Origin: Streptomyces corallincola
GTDB lineage: Bacteria; Actinomycetota; Actinomycetes; Streptomycetales; Streptomycetaceae
Direction of reading: 5' to 3'
NCBI RefSeq assembly: GCF_019104725.1
Contig: NZ_JAHRXF010000024.1
Location: 22,601-86,600, forward strand
DNA: 64,000 nt
Positions 8,989 through 16,676 of this stretch are shown piece after piece (positions within the stretch are counted from its first letter, which is position 1; every line of letters begins with the position of its first letter). Below the pieces are notes generated by a model that did not search any database, had not been told where the DNA came from, and was given only the letters and a program-made list of their open reading frames with translations. Made by a program: the position numbers and the translations under genes.

Positions 8989-11151
8989 ATGCGAACAGGC
9001 GAGCCCCTGCCGTCCGTGGGTGACGTCCTGGCCGCCCTCTCGACCGGGCTCTGGCACTGGGACACGGCCGCCGGGCTGGTCACCGTGGACGCGGAGGCGG
9101 CCCGGCTGCTCGGGCTGCCACCCCGGCCCGTCACCCTCACCGAGGCCCAGACGCGGGCCCGGCTGCACCCGGAGGACTGGAACGAGATCACCGGCGTCGT
9201 CCCGCTCGCCGTCACCGAGGGCACCCTCGCCGAGGTCCGCATCCGGATCATGGACGAGCACGGCGGCATCGTCCGCGTCGTCCGCAGCCGCTCCAAGCCG
9301 TCGTACGACCGCGAACGCCGGTCCTTCGAGCTGATCGGCACCCTCCAGGAGGTCACCGAGCCGGTGCCCGGCACGGCCGCCGCGCGCGGCGCGGTCACCG
9401 GCGACTGGCGGCGCTCGCGCGAGGCGTTCCTGCTGGACGCGGGCCGCGCGCTCGCGGAGGCCCGCTCCACCGAGGAGGTGCTGCGGGTGGCCGCCGGTCT
9501 GTCCATGCCGGGCTTCTCCCCGGACGGCCTCGCGGTGTTCGGCGTGGAGGGCGACCGGCTGACGATCATCGGCCACCACGGCCAGCGGCCCGGCGCCGAG
9601 GAGCCCTTCTCCTACATGCCGGTGAGCACGGCGTACCCGGCGGCCGAGGTGGTCCGCACCGGGCGGGCCGTCTATCTGTCCTCCCCCGAGGAGTACCGCG
9701 GCCGGTATCCGCTGACCTGGCCGCTCGCCCGCGAGTTCGGCCGCCGCTCCTGGGCGTTCATGCCGCTCACGGCGGGCGGCCACACGATGGGCGCGTGGAT
9801 GGCCGCGTTCACCTACCCGGTCGCCTTCACCCCCGACGAGCGGGCCGTGCTCGCCACGGTCGCCCGGATGCTCGGCCAGGCGCTGTCCCGCGCGGGCGCC
9901 GCCGACACCCAGCGCGAACTGACCGAGGGCCTCCAGCGCTCCATGCTGCCCACGCTCGGCCCGCGCATTCCCGGCATGGACATCGTCGCCCGCTACATCC
10001 CGACCGGCGGCGGCCTCCAGGTCGGCGGCGACTGGTACGACATGATCCCGCTGCCCGGTGGCACGTACCGCACCAAGGCCGGGGGCGGCCGGTTCGCGCT
10101 GGTCATCGGGGACGTCCAGGGGCACGACGTGCGCGCGGCCGGGCTGATGGGACAGCTCCGGATCGCGCTGCGCGCCTACGCCTCGGAGGGGCACCGCCCG
10201 GACGCGGTGCTCTCCCGCGCCTCCCGCTTCCTGCACGGCGTCACGTACGACGAGAGCATCCCGGACCCCGATCCGCGCTTCGCCACCTGCCTCTACGCCG
10301 AGGTGGACCCGGTGACGGGGATGCTGGAGATCGCCCGCGCGGGCCATCCCGACCCCGCGATCCGGATGGCGGACGGGACGGTCATGGCGCGGCCCACGGC
10401 GGGCGGGCTGCCGCTGGGCATCGACCCGGACGCGGACTATCCGACGACGCTGTTCGCGCTGGAGCCGGGCGAGGCGATGGTGATGTGCACGGACGGTCTC
10501 ATCGAGACCGGCGGGCACGACATCGACAGCGGCTGGCAGCGGATCCGCGCCATCCTGGAGGGCCACCGGGGCGACCTGGAGACGCTGGCCGACGCGCTGG
10601 TGCAGGGGGTCGCCGGGCCGTCGTCGCACCATACGACCGGGCCGCTGGCCGACCGCCGCGAGGACGACATCGCGCTGCTGCTGCTCGCGCGGCGGGGCGG
10701 GGACGGCGACGGGACGATGACGGTCGCGCCGCCCACGCTGCGCCGCACCCTGCTGTCGGTGGGGCAGGACGAGCCGGAGCGGATCGCGGAGGCCCGGCAG
10801 CATCTGCGCGAACTCCTGCACGACTGGGCCTCGGCCGAGCAGGTGGACTCCGCCGTGCTGCTGGTCTCCGAGATGATCACCAACGTGCTGGTGCACACCG
10901 ACGCCGACGCGCTGCTCCTCGCGGAGGTCACCGGCGAGCGCGGCGGGCGACGGCTGCGCGTCGAGGTCACCGACGCGGGCGACGACCTCCCGCACAAGCG
11001 CCGTCCCGGCGAACTCGCCTCCTCCGGGCGGGGGCTGGTCCTGATCGAACTCCTCGCGGACGAGTGGGGGGTGGACCCGCGGGGCGAGGGCAAGAGCATC
11101 TGGTTCCGGCTGTACGAGCCGGTGGGGGCGGGGGAGCCCGGGAGGGCGTGA
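8989..11151 (+). CDS. PAS/GAF/SpoIIE phosphatase with C-terminal HATPase kinase domain
   Basis: A 720-aa signalling protein with four parts. Residues ~10-125 are a PAS-like sensor. Residues ~140-300 form a GAF-like domain. Residues ~310-565 are a PP2C-type SpoIIE phosphatase with the metal-binding GGDWYDM, IGDVQGHDVRAAG and CTDGLIE motifs and a terminal REDDIALLLL. Residues ~590-715 form an anti-sigma-type HATPase_c with N-box SEMITNVLVHT and G-box GRGLVLIELLADEWG. Such fusions can in principle both phosphorylate and dephosphorylate anti-sigma antagonists in a partner-switching circuit. No membrane segment is present, so sensing is probably cytoplasmic. The anti-anti-sigma partner is not adjacent. 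Confidence 0.88.
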   Translation: MRTGEPLPSVGDVLAALSTGLWHWDTAAGLVTVDAEAARLLGLPPRPVTLTEAQTRARLHPEDWNEITGVVPLAVTEGTLAEVRIRIMDEHGGIVRVVRSRSKPSYDRERRSFELIGTLQEVTEPVPGTAAARGAVTGDWRRSREAFLLDAGRALAEARSTEEVLRVAAGLSMPGFSPDGLAVFGVEGDRLTIIGHHGQRPGAEEPFSYMPVSTAYPAAEVVRTGRAVYLSSPEEYRGRYPLTWPLAREFGRRSWAFMPLTAGGHTMGAWMAAFTYPVAFTPDERAVLATVARMLGQALSRAGAADTQRELTEGLQRSMLPTLGPRIPGMDIVARYIPTGGGLQVGGDWYDMIPLPGGTYRTKAGGGRFALVIGDVQGHDVRAAGLMGQLRIALRAYASEGHRPDAVLSRASRFLHGVTYDESIPDPDPRFATCLYAEVDPVTGMLEIARAGHPDPAIRMADGTVMARPTAGGLPLGIDPDADYPTTLFALEPGEAMVMCTDGLIETGGHDIDSGWQRIRAILEGHRGDLETLADALVQGVAGPSSHHTTGPLADRREDDIALLLLARRGGDGDGTMTVAPPTLRRTLLSVGQDEPERIAEARQHLRELLHDWASAEQVDSAVLLVSEMITNVLVHTDADALLLAEVTGERGGRRLRVEVTDAGDDLPHKRRPGELASSGRGLVLIELLADEWGVDPRGEGKSIWFRLYEPVGAGEPGRA

Positions 11152-11178
11152 GCGGGGCGCGGGGGCCCTCGGCGGGGG

Positions 11179-12285
11179 TCACGTCTCCGAAGGGGCGTAG
11201 CGGGCGCGGAGTTCGTGGGCCACGGCGAAGGCGGCAGCGGTCAGGGGTACGGACAGCAGCATGCCGAGGATGCCCGCGACGGAGGCGCCCGCCGTGATGG
11301 CCAGCATCACCACCGCCGGGTGCATCTGGACGGTACGGCTCTGGATGACCGGCTGGAGGACGTGTCCCTCCAGCACCTGGACGGCGAGTACGACACCGAG
11401 CGCCCACAGGGCGATGACGAAACCCCGGTCCGCGAGGGCGACCAGGACGGCGATCGTGCCGGACAGGAACGCGCCGAGGTAGGGGATGTACGCGGTGACG
11501 AACACGAGTGCCGCGAGACCGACGGCGCCGGGGACCCGGAGCACCAGCAGGCCGACGCCGATACAGACGGCGTCGATCAGCGCGATCAGCGTCGTACCGC
11601 GCATGAAGCCCTCCACGGCCTCGTAGGCGCGGCGCGCGGTGGCCTCCACCGCGTCCCCGTTGCCGCCCGGCGCGAGGGAGCGGAGCAGACCGGCGACGCG
11701 GTGGGAGTCGCGGAGGAAGAAGAAGACGAGGAGCAGGGCGAGTACGGCCATCGCGATGCCCTCGGCGACGACGCTGACGCCGCTGATGACGTTGGAGGCG
11801 GCCGTTCCGCCGAACTTGGCGAGGAGTTCGCGGGCGTGCGAGGCGAGGTCGTCCAGGCTGGTGCCGGCGGCGCCGAAGTGCCGGGCGACGGCCTGCGCGG
11901 CCTGCTTCAGCGAGGCGGTGATCTGGGCGCCGGTGTCGATCAGCGCGGCGACCACGATGTAGACGGCGCCGCCGACGACGCCGACCACCGCGACGCAGGT
12001 CAGCCCGGCGGCGAGGCTGCGCTGCACCCCCGCGCGGACCAGTCGGCGGTGGAAGGGGCCGAGCAGCGCGGTGCCCAGCAGGGCGAGCAGTACGGGGACG
12101 ACCGCGGTGCGCAACTCCCCGCACAGCCTGATCCCCACCCACCCCACCCCGATGACCAGCAGCAGCACGGCACACCAGGCGGCCAGTCGGCGCACGGGTT
12201 CGGGCAGGAGGGACACGTGGTCCAGCCGACCACGCGGGGTTGCCTGCGGCACGCTGCGGGGGCCTACCGGGTGAGGCTCCGTCAT
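11179..12285 (-). CDS. AI-2E family transporter (PerM/TqsA-like permease)
   Basis: A 368-aa integral membrane protein with the AI-2E_transport layout. There are two to three N-terminal helices (~35-110), a soluble loop with amphipathic segments (~120-170), then helices that include LALLLVFFFLRDSHRVAGLL and the re-entrant VTAYIPYLGAFLSG motif typical of the family. A terminal helix pair closes the fold. Members export small molecules or ions; a link to autoinducer-2 is unproven for actinobacteria. The gene is convergent with the SpoIIE gene (27 bp between stops). Its start region abuts the 65-bp repeat array, which leaves little space for a normal promoter. Confidence 0.85.
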   Translation of the reverse strand: MTEPHPVGPRSVPQATPRGRLDHVSLLPEPVRRLAAWCAVLLLVIGVGWVGIRLCGELRTAVVPVLLALLGTALLGPFHRRLVRAGVQRSLAAGLTCVAVVGVVGGAVYIVVAALIDTGAQITASLKQAAQAVARHFGAAGTSLDDLASHARELLAKFGGTAASNVISGVSVVAEGIAMAVLALLLVFFFLRDSHRVAGLLRSLAPGGNGDAVEATARRAYEAVEGFMRGTTLIALIDAVCIGVGLLVLRVPGAVGLAALVFVTAYIPYLGAFLSGTIAVLVALADRGFVIALWALGVVLAVQVLEGHVLQPVIQSRTVQMHPAVVMLAITAGASVAGILGMLLSVPLTAAAFAVAHELRARYAPSET

Positions 12286-12287
12286 CC

Positions 12288-12596
12288 GGGTGCGGGCCCG
12301 CCGTGGCTGGTCGCGCAGTTCCCCGCGCCCCTGAACACGGGTCCGGCTGTCGGGTGCGGGTTCGCCGTGGCTGGTCGCGCAGTTCCCCGCGCCCCTTCAC
12401 AGCCCGGCCGTCCGCCAGGTGCTGGTCCGCCGCGGTTGCTCGCGCAGTTCCCCGCGCCCCTTCACAGCCCGGCCGTCCGCCAGGTGCGGGTCCGCCGCGG
12501 TTGCTCGCGCAGTTCCCCGCGCCCCTTCACAGCCCGGCCGTCCGCCAGGTGCGGGTCCGCCGTGGCTGGTCGCGCCGTTCCCCGCGCCCCTTAGGA
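12288..12596. repeat. Five-copy, ~65-bp tandem repeat array
   Basis: Five head-to-tail units begin near 12288, 12352, 12417, 12482 and 12547 (periods 64, 65, 65 and 65). Each contains GTCGCGCAGTTCCCCGCGCC or a close variant. Units 3 and 4 are nearly identical, while units 1 and 5 are diverged at the edges. No unit encodes a conserved protein. The array fills the gap between the AI-2E gene and the next minus-strand gene. The same core, in opposite orientation and at the same 65-bp spacing, recurs at 24190-24364. I recall this core as a common intergenic sequence in Streptomyces, with no function I can name. Confidence 0.9.
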
Positions 12597-12611
12597 GGCG
12601 GCTGCGCCGCC
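12597..12611. repeat. GGCGGC-N3-GCCGCC hairpin at edge of repeat array
   Basis: Perfect 6-bp stem with a 3-nt loop directly at the end of the 65-bp array. The same hairpin borders the second array (24171-24185) and stands alone at 61815-61829. Confidence 0.7.
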
Positions 12612-12628
12612 GGTGGGACCGGCTGGGG

Positions 12629-12877
12629 TCAGGTTCGTGCGCCCAGTACCGCGAGGAGGGCGTACAGGAGGGCGAAGAGGCCGCCTGTCAGGCCGGTGAG
12701 GGCGGGGAGGGAGCGGCGGTGGCGGGTGAGGGCGACGGCGCCGAAGGCGACGGCGAGGATGCCGCAGAGGACGGGGACGACGAGGCCGGTGAGGGCGACG
12801 GCGGCCACCGCGAGGACGGAGAGGACGCCGAAGATGAGGGCGACGGGTGCGGGGGCGAGGGTGCGCGCGCTGGGCAT
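12629..12877 (-). CDS. Small two-to-three-helix membrane protein
   Basis: An 82-aa hydrophobic protein starting MPSARTLAPAPVALIFG. The start at 12877 is chosen because GAGGAGA lies about six bases upstream; an upstream in-frame ATG would add 26 polar residues without a ribosome site. Three hydrophobic segments (about 12-32, 33-50 and 60-80) leave little else. The LIFGVLSVLAV...GILAVAFGAVAL pattern resembles DUF4190-type small membrane proteins, but the match is by appearance only. Role unknown. It is co-directional with pirin, which ends 152 bp upstream on the same strand. Confidence 0.6.
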   Translation of the reverse strand: MPSARTLAPAPVALIFGVLSVLAVAAVALTGLVVPVLCGILAVAFGAVALTRHRRSLPALTGLTGGLFALLYALLAVLGART

Positions 12878-12983
12878 GACCTGTCTCCTCGGGGGTGGGG
12901 GCCTGCGCTCATCGTCCGTTCTCCGGAGGACCCGCGCCCTGCCGGACTGCCCCATCCGGACGTCCGCGCGGCCGGAACACGCG

Positions 12984-13016
12984 CGAGCCCCGCACCGGGT
13001 AAGGGCGCGGGGCTCG
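12984..13016 (-). terminator. Terminator downstream of pirin gene
   Basis: Perfect 10-bp stem (CGAGCCCCGC / GCGGGGCTCG) with a 13-nt loop, 13 bp past the pirin stop on the minus strand. Confidence 0.65.
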
Positions 13017-13028
13017 TGCGGACGGGGT

Positions 13029-14000
13029 CTACAGACCGCCCTCGGACATCCCGTGGACCGCCGGGACGCTGCCCAGGCGGCCCTTCTGGAAGTCCTCGAA
13101 GGCCTGCATGAGCTCGTCCTTGGTGTTCATGACGAAGGGGCCGTAGTGGGCCATCGGCTCCCGGATGGGGCGTCCGCCGAGGAGGACGACCTCCAGGTCG
13201 GGTGTGTGGGAGTCCTGGCGTTCGTCGGCGCGGACGGTGAGGGAGGAACCCGTACCGAAGACCGCGGTCTGGCCGGTGTGCACCGGGCGGCGGTCCGCGC
13301 CCACCGAGCCCCTGCCCGCGAGGACGTAGGCGAGGCCGTTGAAGTCCTCGCGCCAGGGGAGGGTGAGTTCGGCGCCCGGGGCGACGGTGGCGTGGATCAT
13401 GGTGATCGGGGTGTGGGTGATGCCGGGACCGGCGTGGCCGTCCAGCTCACCGGCGATGACGCGGAGCAGGGCGCCGCCGTCGGGGGTGGTGAGCAGCTGG
13501 ACGGAGCCGCCGCGGATGTCCTGGTAGCGCGGGGCCATCATCTTGTCGGCGGCCGGGAGGTTCACCCAGAGCTGGACCCCGTGGAACAGGCCCCCGGAGA
13601 CGACCAGGGACTCCGGCGGCGCCTCGATGTGCAGCAGCCCCGCACCGGCGGTCATCCACTGGGTGTCGCCGTTGGTGATGGTGCCGCCGCCACCGTTGCT
13701 GTCCTGGTGGTCGAAGGTGCCGTCGATGATGTAGGTGACGGTCTCGAAGCCCCGGTGCGGGTGCCAGGGGGTGCCCTTGGGCTCGCCCGGCGCGTACTCC
13801 ACCTCACCCATCTGGTCCATCATGATGAACGGGTCCAGGTGCCGGTAGTCGATCCCGGCGAACGCCCGGCGCACCGGGAAGCCCTCGCCCTCGAAGCCGC
13901 TCGGAGCGGTGGCGACGGCGAGCACGGGACGGGCCACCGCGTCGGCGGGCGCGGTCACACGGGGCAGCGTCAGCGGGTTCTCGACGGTCACTGCGGGCAT
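13029..14000 (-). CDS. Pirin family protein (cupin, quercetinase-like)
   Basis: A 323-aa bicupin protein. The N-terminal pirin domain (~20-150) has the metal-site motif HPHRGFETVTYIIDGTFDHQDS, containing the His-X-His and downstream Glu/His ligands, and GLLHIEAP. The C-terminal pirin_C domain occupies ~190-300. Pirins bind Fe/Mn; some have quercetin 2,3-dioxygenase activity and others modulate transcription or metabolic enzymes, so the activity here is open. The start is firm: AAGGAGGT lies six bases before the ATG. An imperfect operator-like inverted repeat just upstream suggests single-gene regulation, perhaps by a MarR-type factor encoded elsewhere. Confidence 0.9.
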   Translation of the reverse strand: MPAVTVENPLTLPRVTAPADAVARPVLAVATAPSGFEGEGFPVRRAFAGIDYRHLDPFIMMDQMGEVEYAPGEPKGTPWHPHRGFETVTYIIDGTFDHQDSNGGGGTITNGDTQWMTAGAGLLHIEAPPESLVVSGGLFHGVQLWVNLPAADKMMAPRYQDIRGGSVQLLTTPDGGALLRVIAGELDGHAGPGITHTPITMIHATVAPGAELTLPWREDFNGLAYVLAGRGSVGADRRPVHTGQTAVFGTGSSLTVRADERQDSHTPDLEVVLLGGRPIREPMAHYGPFVMNTKDELMQAFEDFQKGRLGSVPAVHGMSEGGL

Positions 14001-14023
14001 GTCGGTACCTCCTTGTGTGCGCC

Positions 14024-14046
14024 AAGTTTAGTTGACGATTGAACTT
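14024..14046 (-). promoter_or_regulatory. Operator-like inverted repeat upstream of pirin
   Basis: AAGTTTA-N9-TGAACTT: 7-bp arms with one mismatch, AT-rich in a GC-rich setting, 24 bp upstream of the pirin start. The size and base content fit a MarR/HTH operator. This is inference; no regulator gene is adjacent. Confidence 0.4.
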
Positions 14047-14068
14047 TCTACCACCCCGCAACGCCGGA

Positions 14069-14093
14069 AGCCCGGAGGACATTCCTCCGGGCT
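14069..14093 (-). terminator. Terminator downstream of SseB-like gene
   Basis: Perfect 11-bp stem (AGCCCGGAGGA / TCCTCCGGGCT) with a 3-nt loop, 33 bp past the stop of the SseB-like gene on the minus strand. Confidence 0.75.
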
Positions 14094-14125
14094 CCCCGCA
14101 CACTTCGGACAGAGGGCGGCGCCCC

Positions 14126-14599
14126 TCAGCCGTACATCCGCCGCATCGCGAACTCCACCATCTGCTCGACCGCCTTCGCGTCGAACACCATCCGGTGCTC
14201 GCCCTCCATGTCCAGGACGAAGCCGTACCCGGTCGGGAGCAGGTCGATCACCTCGGCGCCGGTGATCACGAAGTACTTGGACTCCTTGCCCGCGTACCTG
14301 CGCAGCTCCTTGAGTGAGGTGAACATGGGGATCACCGGCTGCTGGGTGTTGTGCAGGGCGAGGAAGCCGGGGGTGTCCCCGCGCGGGCAGTACACCTTGG
14401 AGGTGGCGAAGGTCTGCTGGAAGTCCTCGGCGGCGAGCTGGCCGGTGGTGAAGGCGCGCACCGCGTCCGCGAGCGACGGCGGCGACGGCTCGGGGTACAG
14501 CGGAGGCTGCTGCCCGTAGCCGCCGGCCGCGCCCGGCATCTGCTGCTGCGGCGGCACGTACCCCTGCTGGGCACCGAGGTTCTGGTCGTAGCCGTACAT
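14126..14599 (-). CDS. SseB-like domain protein with Pro/Gln/Gly-rich N-terminus
   Basis: A 157-aa cytoplasmic protein. Residues 1-40 are rich in Gln, Pro, Gly and Tyr and probably disordered. Residues ~45-150 contain a domain like the SseB N-terminal domain (YCPRGDTPGFLAL..., VIPMFTSLKELRRY, FVITGAEVIDLLPTGYGFVLD). In Streptomyces these are annotated SseB family or type III secretion chaperone-like although no type III system exists, so that name is misleading. It is divergent from the acyl-CoA dehydrogenase gene and shares its promoter region. Function unknown. Confidence 0.7.
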   Translation of the reverse strand: MYGYDQNLGAQQGYVPPQQQMPGAAGGYGQQPPLYPEPSPPSLADAVRAFTTGQLAAEDFQQTFATSKVYCPRGDTPGFLALHNTQQPVIPMFTSLKELRRYAGKESKYFVITGAEVIDLLPTGYGFVLDMEGEHRMVFDAKAVEQMVEFAMRRMYG

Positions 14600-14638
14600 G
14601 CGTCAAAGCGTACTGAGTCACAGATGGCGGGTTCGGGG

Positions 14639-14665
14639 TTGCTTCTTATTACCGACGGGTAGCAT
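14639..14665 (+). promoter_or_regulatory. Promoter with operator-like palindrome for acyl-CoA dehydrogenase
   Basis: TTGCTT (14639-14644) and TAGCAT (14660-14665) form a -35/-10 pair with 15-bp spacing. Between and overlapping them lies TACC-GACG-GGTA (14650-14661), a perfect 4-bp-arm palindrome placed where a repressor would block polymerase. Similar TACC/GGTA palindromes occur upstream of fatty-acid-catabolism genes controlled by TetR proteins; assignment to one here is inference. Confidence 0.45.
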
Positions 14666-14740
14666 CATCGAAGGCGTTACTGATACGTGCACGATCGCGA
14701 GGAGTCAGTGCCTCGCCGAGTCCGATACGGAGCCGCGCCA

Positions 14741-16567
14741 ATGGGGCACTACAAGTCGAACCTCCGCGACATCGAGTTCAACCTGTTCGAAGTCCTCGGC
14801 CGCGACAAGCTGTACGGCACCGGCCCGTTCGAGGAGATGGACACCGACACCGCCAAGAGCGTGCTCGCCGAGCTGACCCGGCTCTCCGAGAACGAGCTGG
14901 CCGAGTCCTTCGCCGACGCCGACCGCAACCCGCCGGTCTTCGACCCGGAGACCAACACCGCGCCGGTCCCCGAGACGTTCAGGAAGAGCTACCGCGCCTT
15001 CATGGACTCGGAGTACTGGCGGCTCGGCCTGCCCGAGGAGATCGGCGGCACCAACACCCCGCCGTCGCTGATCTGGGCGTACGCGGAGCTGGTGCTCGGC
15101 GCCAACCCGGCGATCTGGATGTACTCCTCCGGCCCCGCCTTCGCGCGCATCCTCTTCGAGGAGGGCACCGAGGAGCAGAAGAAGTGGGCGGCGCTCGCGG
15201 TCGAGAAGACCTGGGGCTCCACGATGGTCCTCACCGAGCCGGACGCCGGTTCGGACGTGGGCGCGGGCCGTACCAAGGCCGTGCGGCAGGAGGACGGCAC
15301 CTGGCACATCGAGGGTGTGAAGCGCTTCATCACCTCCGGTGAGCACGACATGGAGGAGAACATCCTCCACTACGTCCTCGCCCGCCCCGAGGGCGCCGGA
15401 CCCGGCACCAAGGGCCTGTCCCTCTTCCTCGTCCCGAAGTACGAGTTCGACGGCGAGACCGGCGAACTGGGCGCGCGCAACGGCGTGTACGCCACGAACG
15501 TCGAGCACAAGATGGGCCTGAAGGCGTCCAACACCTGCGAGATGACGTTCGGCGACCGCCACCCCGCCAAGGGCTGGCTGATCGGCGACAAGCACGACGG
15601 CATCCGCCAGATGTTCCGCATCATCGAGTTCGCCCGCATGATGGTCGGCACGAAGGCCATCTCCACCCTCTCCACCGGCTACCTGAACGCGCTGGAGTAC
15701 GCCAAGGAGCGCGTCCAGGGTCCCGACCTGGCGAACTTCATGGACAAGGCCGCGCCCAAGGTCACCATCACCCACCACCCCGACGTGCGCCGCTCCCTGA
15801 TGACGCAGAAGGCGTACGCGGAGGGCATGCGCGCCCTGGTGCTGCACACCGCCGCCGTCCAGGACACCATCGCCGTCAAGGAGGCGAACGGCGAGGACGC
15901 ATCCGCCGAGCACGCCCTCAACGACCTGCTGCTGCCGATCGTCAAGGGCTACGGCTCCGAGAAGGGCTACGAGCAGCTCGCGCAGTCGCTCCAGACCTTC
16001 GGCGGCTCCGGGTTCCTCCAGGAGTACCCGATCGAGCAGTACATCCGGGACGCCAAGATCGACACCCTCTACGAGGGCACCACCGCCATCCAGGGCCAGG
16101 ACTTCTTCTTCCGGAAGATCGTCCGCAACCAGGGCGCCGCGCTGAACTCGCTGGCCGAGGACATCAAGAAGTTCCTCGCGCTCGGCACCGGCGGCGAGGA
16201 CCTGGCGGGCGCCCGCGAGCACCTGGCCCGCGCGGCGACCGAGCTGGAGGGCATCGTCGGTCTGATGCTGACCGACCTCGCGGCCACCGAGCAGGACGTC
16301 AGGAACATCTACAAGGTGGGCCTCAACACCTCCCGCCTGCTGCTCGCCTCCGGTGACGTCATCGTCGGCCATCTGCTGCTGCGCGGCGCGGCCGTCGCCG
16401 CCGAGAAGCTGGAGACCGCCTCCGCGAAGGACCGCGCCTTCTACACCGGCAAGATCGCGGCCGCGAAGTTCTTCGCCGCCAACGTCCTGCCCGGCGTCAC
16501 CCTGGCCCGCAAGCTCTCCCAGGGCGTCGAGCTGGACCTGATGGAGCTGGACGAGGCCGCGTTCTAG
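14741..16567 (+). CDS. Acyl-CoA dehydrogenase, large (~600 aa) form with C-terminal extension
   Basis: A 608-aa FAD enzyme for the first step of beta-oxidation, from acyl-CoA to trans-2-enoyl-CoA. N-terminal, middle and C-terminal acyl-CoA dehydrogenase domains are visible, including VLTEPDAGSDVGAGRTKA (FAD/substrate loop), the Glu-bearing RDAKIDTLYEGTTAIQGQD region, and a C-terminal extension from about residue 465. The long form is typical of actinobacterial FadE and membrane-associated very-long-chain-like dehydrogenases. I start at MGHYKSNLRD, the conserved family N-terminus, with GGAG eight bases upstream. An in-frame GTG at 14708 is the alternative, but its purine tract is only three bases away. 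Confidence 0.92.
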   Translation: MGHYKSNLRDIEFNLFEVLGRDKLYGTGPFEEMDTDTAKSVLAELTRLSENELAESFADADRNPPVFDPETNTAPVPETFRKSYRAFMDSEYWRLGLPEEIGGTNTPPSLIWAYAELVLGANPAIWMYSSGPAFARILFEEGTEEQKKWAALAVEKTWGSTMVLTEPDAGSDVGAGRTKAVRQEDGTWHIEGVKRFITSGEHDMEENILHYVLARPEGAGPGTKGLSLFLVPKYEFDGETGELGARNGVYATNVEHKMGLKASNTCEMTFGDRHPAKGWLIGDKHDGIRQMFRIIEFARMMVGTKAISTLSTGYLNALEYAKERVQGPDLANFMDKAAPKVTITHHPDVRRSLMTQKAYAEGMRALVLHTAAVQDTIAVKEANGEDASAEHALNDLLLPIVKGYGSEKGYEQLAQSLQTFGGSGFLQEYPIEQYIRDAKIDTLYEGTTAIQGQDFFFRKIVRNQGAALNSLAEDIKKFLALGTGGEDLAGAREHLARAATELEGIVGLMLTDLAATEQDVRNIYKVGLNTSRLLLASGDVIVGHLLLRGAAVAAEKLETASAKDRAFYTGKIAAAKFFAANVLPGVTLARKLSQGVELDLMELDEAAF

Positions 16568-16620
16568 GAACCCGCCGCCGACGCCGGGACACCCCGGCGC
16601 CGGGCCCCCGCCGTACGCAC

Positions 16621-16652
16621 GGGCCCGCTCCCCACCGCAGGGGGGCGGGCCC
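16621..16652 (+). terminator. Terminator after acyl-CoA dehydrogenase
   Basis: Stem of GGGCCCGC-TCCCC against GGGGG-GCGGGCCC with a short loop, 53 bp past the stop codon. Confidence 0.7.
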
Positions 16653-16676
16653 GGTCACGTCGTTAAGGTTGAGCCC

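Noticed and set aside
12288..12596. CRISPR array
   Set aside because: Units are joined without unique spacers, the 65-bp period includes nearly the whole unit, and no cas gene is present.
14126..14599. Type III secretion chaperone
   Set aside because: The SseB-like label is a domain name only; no secretion system exists here and streptomycetes lack one.
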